Source: Dehalococcoidales bacterium (GTDB lineage Bacteria > Chloroflexota > Dehalococcoidia > Dehalococcoidales > Fen-1064). From it: a stretch of DNA of 11,783 nucleotides. The notes under the pieces were generated by a model. It made no database searches and had not been told where the DNA came from. It saw only the letters and a list, made by a program, of their open reading frames with translations. Location of the stretch: positions 1 through 11,783 of the forward strand of contig JAFGHZ010000111.1 in the NCBI GenBank assembly GCA_016929875.1, given 5' to 3'. Of this stretch, positions 1 to 6,397 are shown piece by piece; the stretch's first letter is position 1; each line of letters starts with the position of its first letter. The position numbers and the translations under genes are program-made.

Positions 1-222
1 CTGGTGATGAAGTTCCAGGAGTTCGGCACAAAAGGACTGCCCATCTTCATCCTGACGCACTGGATATGCGACCTTATCTGGCTGTCGCTCGTTTCCTTAC
101 TGATTTACCGGACTAAATCCCTGTGGGGCAAGGAATTTCAGGAGTGGATTTTCATTGCCTGCAGCCTGCTGCTATTGGGATTCGGCATCTGGTTTATCGT
201 CTCAGGGATTCAAAAGCTATAA
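1..222 (+). CDS. C-terminal fragment of a LysE/RhtB-like amino-acid exporter (5' end outside window)
   Basis: The reading frame is open from the first base and ends at a TAA, so this is the last 73 codons of a gene that begins upstream. Two hydrophobic segments are visible: about residues 15-35, starting at the THWICDLIWL stretch, and about 48-70, ending in GFGIWFIVSGIQKL. A His followed shortly by an Asp-x-x-Trp at the start of the penultimate helix, a short basic loop and a glycine-rich last helix match the C-terminal end of LysE/RhtB-type exporters, which move amino acids or small metabolites out across the inner membrane. Only the tail is present, so another small membrane family is possible. 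It converges on the CDF gene with a 15-base gap and no clear terminator between them. Confidence 0.55.
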   Translation: MVMKFQEFGTKGLPIFILTHWICDLIWLSLVSLLIYRTKSLWGKEFQEWIFIACSLLLLGFGIWFIVSGIQKL

Positions 223-237
223 TCTGATCAAACTGCT

Positions 238-1164
238 TCAGACACGGCGCAGATTGCAGTTCGCAATCGAACAACGGGGACAATCGCTACCGGTGCAAGG
301 CTCCACATGAATAACGACACTGGTATTCGGCAATTTCGCTTTAATGTCCTGCTCCAGGTGGTCGCACCTCCGGTGAGATTCTTCCACGCTGATATTCCGG
401 GGCATCACCAGATGGAGGTCGACAAAACGCTCACGCCCGGCGCGGCGGCTCCTCACGGCATGAAAATCGACCAGTTGCGTAATATGCTCCCGGATACAAT
501 CTGTCAGGATTTTTTGCTCTTCCAGCGGTAATGTGTAGTCGGTCAGTTCGCGAAACGCCCTTATCGCGACTTCATAACCCGCTTTCAGAACGAATACCGC
601 CATTATCAAAGCGATGATCGGGTCGAGAATAACCCAGCCCGTCAGTCGGACTGCCAGCAGTCCCAGTAACACACCCGCCGCCGAATAGACATCGGCGCTG
701 ATATTGCTTGCCGACGCTGCTATCGCCGTAGAACCGGTAGTCTTAGCAACTCGCCGCAGATGACGGGAGAGGAAAAAACTGGCAATGAGGGAGACCGCCA
801 TCACCACCATGCCCTCATCGGGCTTGATAACGACACTGGTAATGAGCCGCTGTACTGCGGAATAGATAATAAAACCGCCGGCCGTTAATACCAGTGCTGC
901 CTGTATCAAAGCGGCAACACCTTCCATCTTGCCGTGACCGAAATGGTGTTCTTCATCGGCCGGTGTCGAGGATATTCGCACGGCAAAATACGTAATACCT
1001 ATGGAGAAAAGGTCGAGAAAACTATCCGCCGCCTGGGCGGAGATGCTGATACTGCGGGAAAGAACAGACATCACCACTTTGAGAATGATGAGGCTGATAA
1101 CGACAGCCAGCGCCAGTTTCGCCGCTCCGGTCGGTGTGGATAAACTTTTTGCCCAGTTACGCAT
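238..1164 (-). CDS. Cation diffusion facilitator (CDF) family metal exporter
   Basis: This 308-residue inner-membrane protein is a proton-coupled divalent-metal exporter of the CDF family, with the usual six-helix domain and cytoplasmic C-terminal domain. Helix 2 has the paired acids D47 and D51 (ADSFLD), followed by the family loop HHFGHGKMEG at 73-82. In helix 5 the site reads N154-I-S-A-D158, so Asn stands where FieF/YiiP-type zinc/iron exporters have His. C-terminal-domain residues H235, H251 and H286 align by eye with the metal-binding histidines of E. coli YiiP. The protein ends with four cysteines (C290, C295, C298, C303), spaced C-x4-C-x2-C-x4-C, an unusual tail that may bind metal. 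The ATG start follows a weak AAGGG site. The family is certain; the metal is not, and the Asn could point away from zinc. Confidence 0.93.
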   Translation of the reverse strand: MRNWAKSLSTPTGAAKLALAVVISLIILKVVMSVLSRSISISAQAADSFLDLFSIGITYFAVRISSTPADEEHHFGHGKMEGVAALIQAALVLTAGGFIIYSAVQRLITSVVIKPDEGMVVMAVSLIASFFLSRHLRRVAKTTGSTAIAASASNISADVYSAAGVLLGLLAVRLTGWVILDPIIALIMAVFVLKAGYEVAIRAFRELTDYTLPLEEQKILTDCIREHITQLVDFHAVRSRRAGRERFVDLHLVMPRNISVEESHRRCDHLEQDIKAKLPNTSVVIHVEPCTGSDCPRCSIANCNLRRV

Positions 1165-1183
1165 ATTTTTGTACCCTTAAACA

Positions 1184-1219
1184 AAATACGCCACAGAATT
1201 CTAGTCCTGCGGCGTATTT
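1184..1219 (-). terminator. Strong intrinsic terminator / possible attenuator in the CDF leader
   Basis: Read on the minus strand, AAATACGCCGCAG (1219-1207) pairs with CTGTGGCGTATTT (1196-1184). This gives a 13-bp stem with one G-U wobble and a 10-base loop, followed by the T-rich run TGTTT (1183-1179). It lies downstream of secF and can end the cca-secD-secF transcript. It also sits only 19 bases before the CDF start codon and downstream of a good CDF promoter, so it may act as a conditional terminator for that gene. The structure is seen directly; its use is inferred. Confidence 0.72.
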
Positions 1220-1280
1220 AACCACTGTTTTACAACCCGGCTCTTCTCCCTTACAGAAAGACGCCTGTTCTACTACGCAT

Positions 1281-1309
1281 ATTATACATAAGAACTATTA
1301 TGCTCGCAA
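1281..1309 (-). promoter_or_regulatory. Sigma70-type promoter for the CDF gene
   Basis: On the minus strand a perfect TATAAT (-10, 1286-1281) is preceded at exactly 17 bases by TTGCGA (-35, 1309-1304), directly after the secF stop codon. The predicted transcript start, near 1274, would give a leader of about 110 bases that includes the terminator-like hairpin. The -10 is ideal and the -35 is moderate. No TG extension or obvious operator was seen. Confidence 0.55.
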
Positions 1310-1311
1310 CC

Positions 1312-2226
1312 TCATGCTGCCTCTTTGTTCGTCCGCTTTTGCGGGAAAAGGCTGCCCCACTTGCCTTTTTCCCAGCTGACCAGCAGGGGCGCCGCAATGC
1401 AGAGCGATGTGTAAGTCCCTGTCAGGACACCTACCAGCAACACGACCACTAGGTTCTGGATTGCAGCACCCACGAAAAGCATCAGGGCTATCAACACGAA
1501 AATAACACCGGCGCCGGTAATCAGAGAACGCGATATGGTCTCCATCAGGCTGTTATTGACTACTATTTCGAAATCTACGCCGGGGTACCTCCGCACATTT
1601 TCCCTGATACGGTCGAAAACCACGATACTATCGTTGATAGCGTAACCGATGACCGTCAGGATACCGGTAACCAATGCCAGGTCGATTTCCCAGTTAGCAA
1701 CGACTCCCAGGATGGAAAAGATACCCAGAACGAAAACCACATCGTGCACCAGAGCAATCACCGAACAGGTACCGTAGCGGAAAGGTTTGGGCATCCTGCG
1801 GAACGCCCAGCTGATGTAAATCAACATCGCAACGGAAGCAACAACGACCGCGATGATGGCGGCGCGGGCCGTTGCCGTGGCTACTACTGGGTTGACGCTT
1901 TCAAATCCTCTCTCGGTTAACGTCCCGAATGCCGAGGTCAGATCATCTTCCAGTTCTCTCTTCTCATTGATCGTCAAATTAGTAGTACGAACAACGATAT
2001 TACCGTGCTGGTCGAGTTCGACATGTCCGATATAGCCTAGATTCTGCAGCTCACTATCAACCTGCTGGGGAGTGACTGCCGTATCGAAAGCAAGCGTCAA
2101 AACGGCGCCGCTGGAAAAATCCAGACCGGTTTTCAGCCCGAAAACCGCGAGAGAGACGACACAAACGACGAGTATCAAAGCCGACAGGAGGAAAAACCAC
2201 AATCTTTTACCGACGATTCCAGCCAT
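1312..2226 (-). CDS. secF: Protein translocase subunit SecF
   Basis: SecF works with SecD in the inner membrane. The pair uses the proton gradient to pull secreted proteins off the SecYEG channel on the outer face. At 304 residues it has normal family length. Helix 1 spans about 9-30, followed by GLDFSSG (34-40), the SecF form of the first conserved block. An external domain follows at about 40-118, then five helices. The family signature GYAINDSIVVFDRIREN occupies 194-210, and the VHD at 160-162 is also typical. The ATG overlaps the secD stop by one base (TAATG on the minus strand), which implies translational coupling. The tail after about 285 is basic and polar. Nothing is missing. Confidence 0.98.
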   Translation of the reverse strand: MAGIVGKRLWFFLLSALILVVCVVSLAVFGLKTGLDFSSGAVLTLAFDTAVTPQQVDSELQNLGYIGHVELDQHGNIVVRTTNLTINEKRELEDDLTSAFGTLTERGFESVNPVVATATARAAIIAVVVASVAMLIYISWAFRRMPKPFRYGTCSVIALVHDVVFVLGIFSILGVVANWEIDLALVTGILTVIGYAINDSIVVFDRIRENVRRYPGVDFEIVVNNSLMETISRSLITGAGVIFVLIALMLFVGAAIQNLVVVLLVGVLTGTYTSLCIAAPLLVSWEKGKWGSLFPQKRTNKEAA

Positions 2227-4004
2227 TATTTGTTCCTCCCCGCGTACGGTCTGTAAAGCGCCGTGTTTTTCGCCAGACCGGCATGCATTAACAGTCTCAG
2301 TAAAATACGGCTCAGAAGTACTGCCGTTAACATACTGATAACGACACCGATGCCCAGTGTCAAAGCAAACCCTTTCACCGAGCCGCCGAAAGCGACGGTA
2401 CTACCGACCCAGTAGAGTACTACACAAGCGATAATCGTAGTAATATTACTGTCCCAGATGGCAGTCCAGGCACGACTGAACCCTGCTTCGATTGCGGCCC
2501 CGAGCGTCTGTCCCGTTTTAAGCTCCTCCTTCATTCGCTCGAAGATAAGGACATTGGCATCGACCGCCATACCTATGGAAAGAACGAAGCCCCCGATACC
2601 CGCCAGTGTCATCGTCACGGGCCAGAGCTTGAAAAGCGCCAGCGTTATCACTCCGTAATAAATGAGGGAAACACAGGCGACCAGCCCGGGGATACGATAA
2701 TAGGCAACCATAAAAACCATAACGGCGGCAATGCCGATAATCCCCGCCTGGACGGCAAGTTTAACGAAATCGGCACCCAGCGTCGGGTCTATATTCATTT
2801 CACCGATCAGTGTCAGGGGGACAGGCAAACGCCCGGCGTTCAGCTGAGCAGAGAGGTCGGTAGCCTCTGTGAGGCTCAAACCTGTAATCTCACCCTGGTC
2901 GGTAATCACATCGTTGACGGTAGGTGCGATTGCCTGGCCGTCATCACCCAACAGCGGCTGAGCATCATCTCCCGATCCCTCGAAGATACCCAGCGGCTTA
3001 TTAAGCAGACGGGTAGTAACTTCCTTGGATATCTCGGAGCCCTCGGTCGTCCATTCGAAAATCAGCAATATGCTACCCGTTGTAGGATGGCGGGTAACAT
3101 AAGTATTTTCTCTGAAATAACTGCTGTTCAAAATCTTCGTTTCCCCGTTGATAACAGCTGTTGCCGGTACCCACTTGCTCCCGGTTACAGTGACCGAAGC
3201 CGCAGTATAACCCGAACCCCCGTTCGTGACTTTAATCGCCGTAACTACACCATCAGTCATCGTTGCGGTAGCGGTAGCACCGGAACCATCACCCGCAATT
3301 ACAACTGCGGGTTGTGAGTCGTAAATCATCTCCTCGGATGGAATGGCAATCGATTCTATCGCGAATCCCAGCACCGGCGTACCTGCTACAACGCCCGTGC
3401 CGTCACCGGTAATGGTAACCGCGGGTGGCGAAGTATAGTCGGAACCGCCGGCTGTGACCGTAATTCCGGTTATGGTACCATCCGTGATTGTGGCGGTAGC
3501 GGTAGCTCCGGTGCCGCCTCCACCCTCGATGGTTACGGTAGCAGTTGTATAACCGGTGCCCCCCGCATCTATGGGAACCGATTTTACAATACCGCTCGTC
3601 GCTAACGTAGCCGTAGCCGTGTTTATAACATCCGCCTGTTCCCTGAATTCCAACAGTGCCGTCCGCCCGATACGTTCCTTCTGAATGTCGGTGACACTGA
3701 GGTTCGGGATTTCCACCACTATCTGGTCTTCACCCCTCAACTCAATGTTGGGCTCGGTTACTCCCAGGGGATTGATACGACTGGCAATCGCGGAAGTAAC
3801 GCCCTTTATTATTTCTTTCTCAGTTCCCTGTTCTACCCCTGACAGGTCTGCCTGATAAACCAGCCTCACTCCGCCCTGCAGGTCCAACCCGTACTGAATG
3901 CCGGTCCTGCCGAACCGCTCGCTATCGATCGGCACCAGCACCCACAGGCAGAAAGCAAACACTGCCACCAGGATCAGTAAAACCCAGCTGTCTCTTCTAC
4001 GCAT
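2226..4004 (-). CDS. secD: Protein translocase subunit SecD with inserted 38-residue repeat domain
   Basis: SecD is the partner of SecF in proton-driven late protein translocation. Core features are all present: helix 1 (about 7-25), GLDLQGG (39-45), the first external domain, five C-terminal helices from about 412, and the signature GMAVDANVLIFERMKEE at 478-494. The protein has 592 residues, well above the roughly 400-450 I would expect for a compact SecD. The excess is one Gly/Thr/Ala-rich block at about 132-276, between the LEFREQA strand and the KWVPATAVINGETK segment, where ordinary SecD has only a short connection. The block is a regular repeat (separate entry). The start is ATG with GAGG about 10 bases upstream, inside the end of the nucleotidyltransferase gene, whose stop lies 3 bases before. 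The reading frame is intact through the insert, so the protein is probably functional. Confidence 0.97.
   Translation of the reverse strand: MRRRDSWVLLILVAVFAFCLWVLVPIDSERFGRTGIQYGLDLQGGVRLVYQADLSGVEQGTEKEIIKGVTSAIASRINPLGVTEPNIELRGEDQIVVEIPNLSVTDIQKERIGRTALLEFREQADVINTATATLATSGIVKSVPIDAGGTGYTTATVTIEGGGGTGATATATITDGTITGITVTAGGSDYTSPPAVTITGDGTGVVAGTPVLGFAIESIAIPSEEMIYDSQPAVVIAGDGSGATATATMTDGVVTAIKVTNGGSGYTAASVTVTGSKWVPATAVINGETKILNSSYFRENTYVTRHPTTGSILLIFEWTTEGSEISKEVTTRLLNKPLGIFEGSGDDAQPLLGDDGQAIAPTVNDVITDQGEITGLSLTEATDLSAQLNAGRLPVPLTLIGEMNIDPTLGADFVKLAVQAGIIGIAAVMVFMVAYYRIPGLVACVSLIYYGVITLALFKLWPVTMTLAGIGGFVLSIGMAVDANVLIFERMKEELKTGQTLGAAIEAGFSRAWTAIWDSNITTIIACVVLYWVGSTVAFGGSVKGFALTLGIGVVISMLTAVLLSRILLRLLMHAGLAKNTALYRPYAGRNK
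3177..3611 (-). repeat. 38-residue (114-bp) tandem repeats inserted in SecD external domain
   Basis: In SecD residues 132-276, tyrosines Y152, Y190, Y228 and Y266 are exactly 38 residues apart. Each follows, or replaces the end of, a GGxGY-type turn and precedes a T-x-x-P-A-V-T-I-x-G-x-G-x-G pattern. The first and third units share GATATAT plus a TDG turn and an I-x-V strand; the middle unit has diverged. At DNA level the string GCGGTAGCGGTAGC occurs at 3265-3278 and 3493-3506, exactly 228 bases (two periods) apart. The alternating V/T/I strands and glycine turns suggest a beta-solenoid or beta-roll. From memory, similar glycine-rich units occur in phage structural and bacterial surface proteins. 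The edges are approximate. Confidence 0.88.
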
Positions 4005-4007
4005 TTG

Positions 4008-5492
4008 TTACTTTCCCTCAGTTAATAGAATGTTCCGTATGTAATCCAGGGCTTCTTCCCTGGTAGTCAATTCCCCGGAAGCCTGTAACTCACGAACCCG
4101 CTCCAGCAATTCGCCGAATCGCGGGCATGGCTTCATGCCGAAGATATCAATCAAGTCGTTACCGTCAACCAGCTTCGGCGACTGTACTGCACTTTCCTGC
4201 TGAAAATGCTCCCTTAATACATGCTCGATAACTCTGGCATGCCACTGCCACTGCGGTATTAACAACCCGGGCCCCCGGGTCGCCAGATGATCGGCTAAAC
4301 TAAAGTATAGCGTATCGATAGCCGCTTCGCCAACATCCCTGAAATAGCGGTAAATCGCGCGCTTCGAAGGCATTTCATCCTGGCTCATTTGAGTAGGACG
4401 GTGATGACATCTTACAATCCCGGCAACGAGTTTAATCTCCCTGGTACTGAATCTGAGCCTCTCCAGTATAATTTCCGTCGAGGTTGCTCCCTCTTCCGGA
4501 TGTCCGAGAAATCTCATCCGCCCGCTTTCCTCAAAAGATTTCGACTGCGGTTTAGCGATATCATGCAGGAGGGCCGCCAGTTTTAGCAAAGACCTTCTGG
4601 TGCTGCCGCCGCTCACCCTCTGTTCGAAGTATTGCGCCATGAACGGCGACCACGGCACTACTTCCAGGACTTCACCTGTCTGATGTTCCCAGACCCCTTT
4701 CCGCAGGATAAAATCGACCGCGCTCACTGCATTGATAGAGTGCTCGAAAACATCCCAATGGTGCTCCTTCGGCTGTTCGACTCCCTTTTCCTCTGCCATT
4801 TCCGGAATCATCTCCGTCAGCAATCCCAGCTCATCGAGATAAACAAGGAACCGACCGCCGCATGAGCCTTCCAGAAGCCTCAGAAACTCCTCTCTGACTC
4901 TCTCACCGGGGACACCGGCAAGCAAACGAGCAGAACGTTTGATTTCCACCTCGGTCTTTCTATCGATACTAAAACCCAACTCGGCGGCAAGGCGCACGGC
5001 TCTCAGGAGACGTATCGGGTCGACCTCAAAAGCCGTCTTTGCGACAACCCTCAATAATCCCCGGTCGAGGTCCGTTTGCCCTCCTAACGGGTCTATCAAA
5101 TCAAGAACCTGAATGTTTCCGTTTATTTGGTTCAAATCCACTGCCATCGCATCGATAGTAAAGTCACGCCGCTTCAGGTCGCTCTTGATTTTGCCGATAA
5201 ACGAGGCGACATCTATGACCCAATCCTTCAAAACTACCCGCCCGACTCCATTGACCTCATCCAGAAGAACGAATTTCCCTCCGAGCAAATCCGCGAGCTC
5301 TCGGGCAATCCCTAAGGCATTGACGCCAACGGCAATATCGATATCCGCGGTATCTCTCCCCAATAGTGCATCGCGCACGAACCCGCCGACCAGATAAGCC
5401 GGCACTTTCTGCTCCGCCATAAATTCCGAGACCTTAACCAGTAAAGGCATGGCCCCGGGTTGAATTAGATTTCTCGGAAAATTACCGCCCAT
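4008..5492 (-). CDS. Class II tRNA nucleotidyltransferase (CCA-adding or poly(A) polymerase family) with HD domain
   Basis: This enzyme adds nucleotides to RNA 3' ends, most likely the CCA tail of tRNA. Numbered from an upstream TTG at 5531, the nucleotidyltransferase head has GGFVRD (49-54) and DID with metal-binding D63 and D65. RRDFTIDAMA follows at 121-130, then DPIRLLRAVRLAAELGF at 171-187. A C-terminal HD-type phosphohydrolase region has H264, HD at 323-324, H344 and HH at 376-377. I place the start at the ATG 5492 (residue 14 of that frame, 494 residues). The predicted promoter would leave the TTG with almost no leader; a GTG at 5516 is another option. The stop lies 3 bases before secD, so the genes are co-transcribed. 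CCA-adding, A-adding and poly(A) activity cannot be told apart here. A stretch at about 281-311 between the HD motifs matches nothing I recognise. Confidence 0.92.
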   Translation of the reverse strand: MGGNFPRNLIQPGAMPLLVKVSEFMAEQKVPAYLVGGFVRDALLGRDTADIDIAVGVNALGIARELADLLGGKFVLLDEVNGVGRVVLKDWVIDVASFIGKIKSDLKRRDFTIDAMAVDLNQINGNIQVLDLIDPLGGQTDLDRGLLRVVAKTAFEVDPIRLLRAVRLAAELGFSIDRKTEVEIKRSARLLAGVPGERVREEFLRLLEGSCGGRFLVYLDELGLLTEMIPEMAEEKGVEQPKEHHWDVFEHSINAVSAVDFILRKGVWEHQTGEVLEVVPWSPFMAQYFEQRVSGGSTRRSLLKLAALLHDIAKPQSKSFEESGRMRFLGHPEEGATSTEIILERLRFSTREIKLVAGIVRCHHRPTQMSQDEMPSKRAIYRYFRDVGEAAIDTLYFSLADHLATRGPGLLIPQWQWHARVIEHVLREHFQQESAVQSPKLVDGNDLIDIFGMKPCPRFGELLERVRELQASGELTTREEALDYIRNILLTEGK

Positions 5493-5541
5493 CGTTACCG
5501 GAGAACCCCCTCGCACATCGTGCCAGAACAAACCTCACAAC

Positions 5542-5570
5542 ACTATACTCCCACAGAATCGATTTATCAA
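5542..5570 (-). promoter_or_regulatory. Sigma70-type promoter of the nucleotidyltransferase-secD-secF operon
   Basis: On the minus strand TTGATA (5570-5565) is followed after exactly 17 bases by TATAGT (5547-5542). Both boxes are five-of-six matches to consensus. Transcription would begin near 5535, giving a leader of about 43 bases to the ATG at 5492. That is one reason to prefer this ATG over the TTG at 5531. The surrounding non-coding stretch (5532-5677) shows no convincing terminator for the gene upstream, only a 5-bp hairpin at 5637-5650 without a T-run. Confidence 0.6.
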
Positions 5571-5677
5571 GTACGCAGATACAAACGGTATGCTCCTGAC
5601 AAAAATAACGGACTTGAGAAGGTTAAAATTGCCTTTTCTGACCTCTCAGATCCCGATAACTTCCCGTGAATCCCTGA

Positions 5678-6241
5678 CTAAAAATGCGGCTTGCAGAGAA
5701 TTTCTTTGACCCGCAGGTCGAAGAAAGCGTTGGAATTAACAGGACGTAGAACCACTGCATAATCGGCGCCCCTGCCTGTACCTGCAACGACAATAATATC
5801 TTCGTCGGTCCGTACCAACCCAGCATCCGCCACCATAACAGCAATTTCTACTGTCACTTTCATCCCCTGCCCCAGTATCCTTAAGGTATTAGCCACGATA
5901 TCGCCGATAACATAGGTATTGAATTGCCTGCGCCACGCCGCACTCACCCCTGAAAAAAGATGTGTCGCCGTGAAAACAACTCCGCCGTTCTTCACAATTT
6001 TCTTGTAGTTCTCTTCGGTAACCTCCTGGGTGTTCGGTGCCTTAAAGCCCGCACTATGAGTAACGGCCACCACCTTCATCCCCTTCAAGACCTGCGTAGC
6101 ACGAAGAGCAGTGCTACCGACCGTAGTAGCAACTACCACAGTCTTGATACCCAACTCTCCGGCGCGTTTCTTGACAATACGCAGGACATCTTCGGTATTA
6201 TCAGCCCCCGGTTTCTCGAAGTAAACAATTTTACCTTCCAT
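5678..6241 (-). CDS. Stand-alone pyruvate kinase C-terminal (alpha/beta) domain-like protein
   Basis: This 187-residue protein resembles only the C-terminal regulatory domain of pyruvate kinase; the catalytic barrel is absent. It opens MEGKIVYFEKPG, followed by a Rossmann-like alpha/beta fold: a VVVATTVGSTALRA segment (strand, glycine turn, helix), a VVAVTHSAGF segment, and late in the protein a DIIVVAGTGRGADYAVVL strand-loop. Small free-standing proteins of this kind are known in anaerobic Bacteria and Archaea, but I know of no firm function; a nucleotide or phosphometabolite sensor role would be a guess. The frame extends 77 codons further upstream. The ATG at 6241 is preferred because it follows an AGAGGG site and the extension does not look conserved. 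The gene is divergent from nadK across a 156-base spacer. No catalytic residues can be named. Confidence 0.85.
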   Translation of the reverse strand: MEGKIVYFEKPGADNTEDVLRIVKKRAGELGIKTVVVATTVGSTALRATQVLKGMKVVAVTHSAGFKAPNTQEVTEENYKKIVKNGGVVFTATHLFSGVSAAWRRQFNTYVIGDIVANTLRILGQGMKVTVEIAVMVADAGLVRTDEDIIVVAGTGRGADYAVVLRPVNSNAFFDLRVKEILCKPHF

Positions 6242-6278
6242 CTCTCTATACCCTCTCGAATAGCAAATTGACAATTCC

Positions 6279-6307
6279 AGATTATCACCAACGCAAAGAC
6301 TAATCAA
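6279..6307 (-). promoter_or_regulatory. Possible promoter for the pyruvate-kinase-C-like gene
   Basis: On the minus strand TTGATT (6307-6302) and TAATCT (6284-6279) are 17 bases apart. A transcript start near 6272 would give a leader of about 30 bases before the ATG at 6241. The -10 is imperfect; GATAAT, two bases further upstream, is an alternative with short spacing. Confidence 0.35.
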
Positions 6308-6326
6308 GGTTATGCATTCGCTTACC

Positions 6327-6355
6327 TTGACACTCCAGATTGCCGATGCTACACT
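6327..6355 (+). promoter_or_regulatory. Sigma70-type promoter for the nadK operon
   Basis: A perfect TTGACA (6327-6332) is followed after exactly 17 bases by TACACT (6350-6355). The predicted transcript start near 6362 leaves about 36 bases to the ATG at 6398. It lies back to back with the minus-strand promoter of the pyruvate-kinase-C-like gene, about 20 bases from its -35 box. Confidence 0.55.
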
Positions 6356-6397
6356 TCTTTTATATTCCTGAATAAACTGATACGGGCAGTGGAAACG

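Noticed and set aside
1165..1290. Firm call of a NiCo (czcD) riboswitch in the CDF leader
   Set aside because: Only short strings (CAGGC, GCCGG) agree. I could not fold a four-way junction or find the full set of conserved junction bases, so it is kept only as an open leader element.
5113..5397. 94-codon plus-strand ORF within the nucleotidyltransferase region
   Set aside because: It lies antisense to the catalytic GGFVRD/DID block of a clear gene, has no ribosome site or family motif, and its composition is that of a frame shadow.
5637..5650. Hairpin TCTGA/TCAGA after the pyruvate-kinase-C-like gene
   Set aside because: The stem is only 5 bp with no T-run in the needed direction, too weak to call a terminator.
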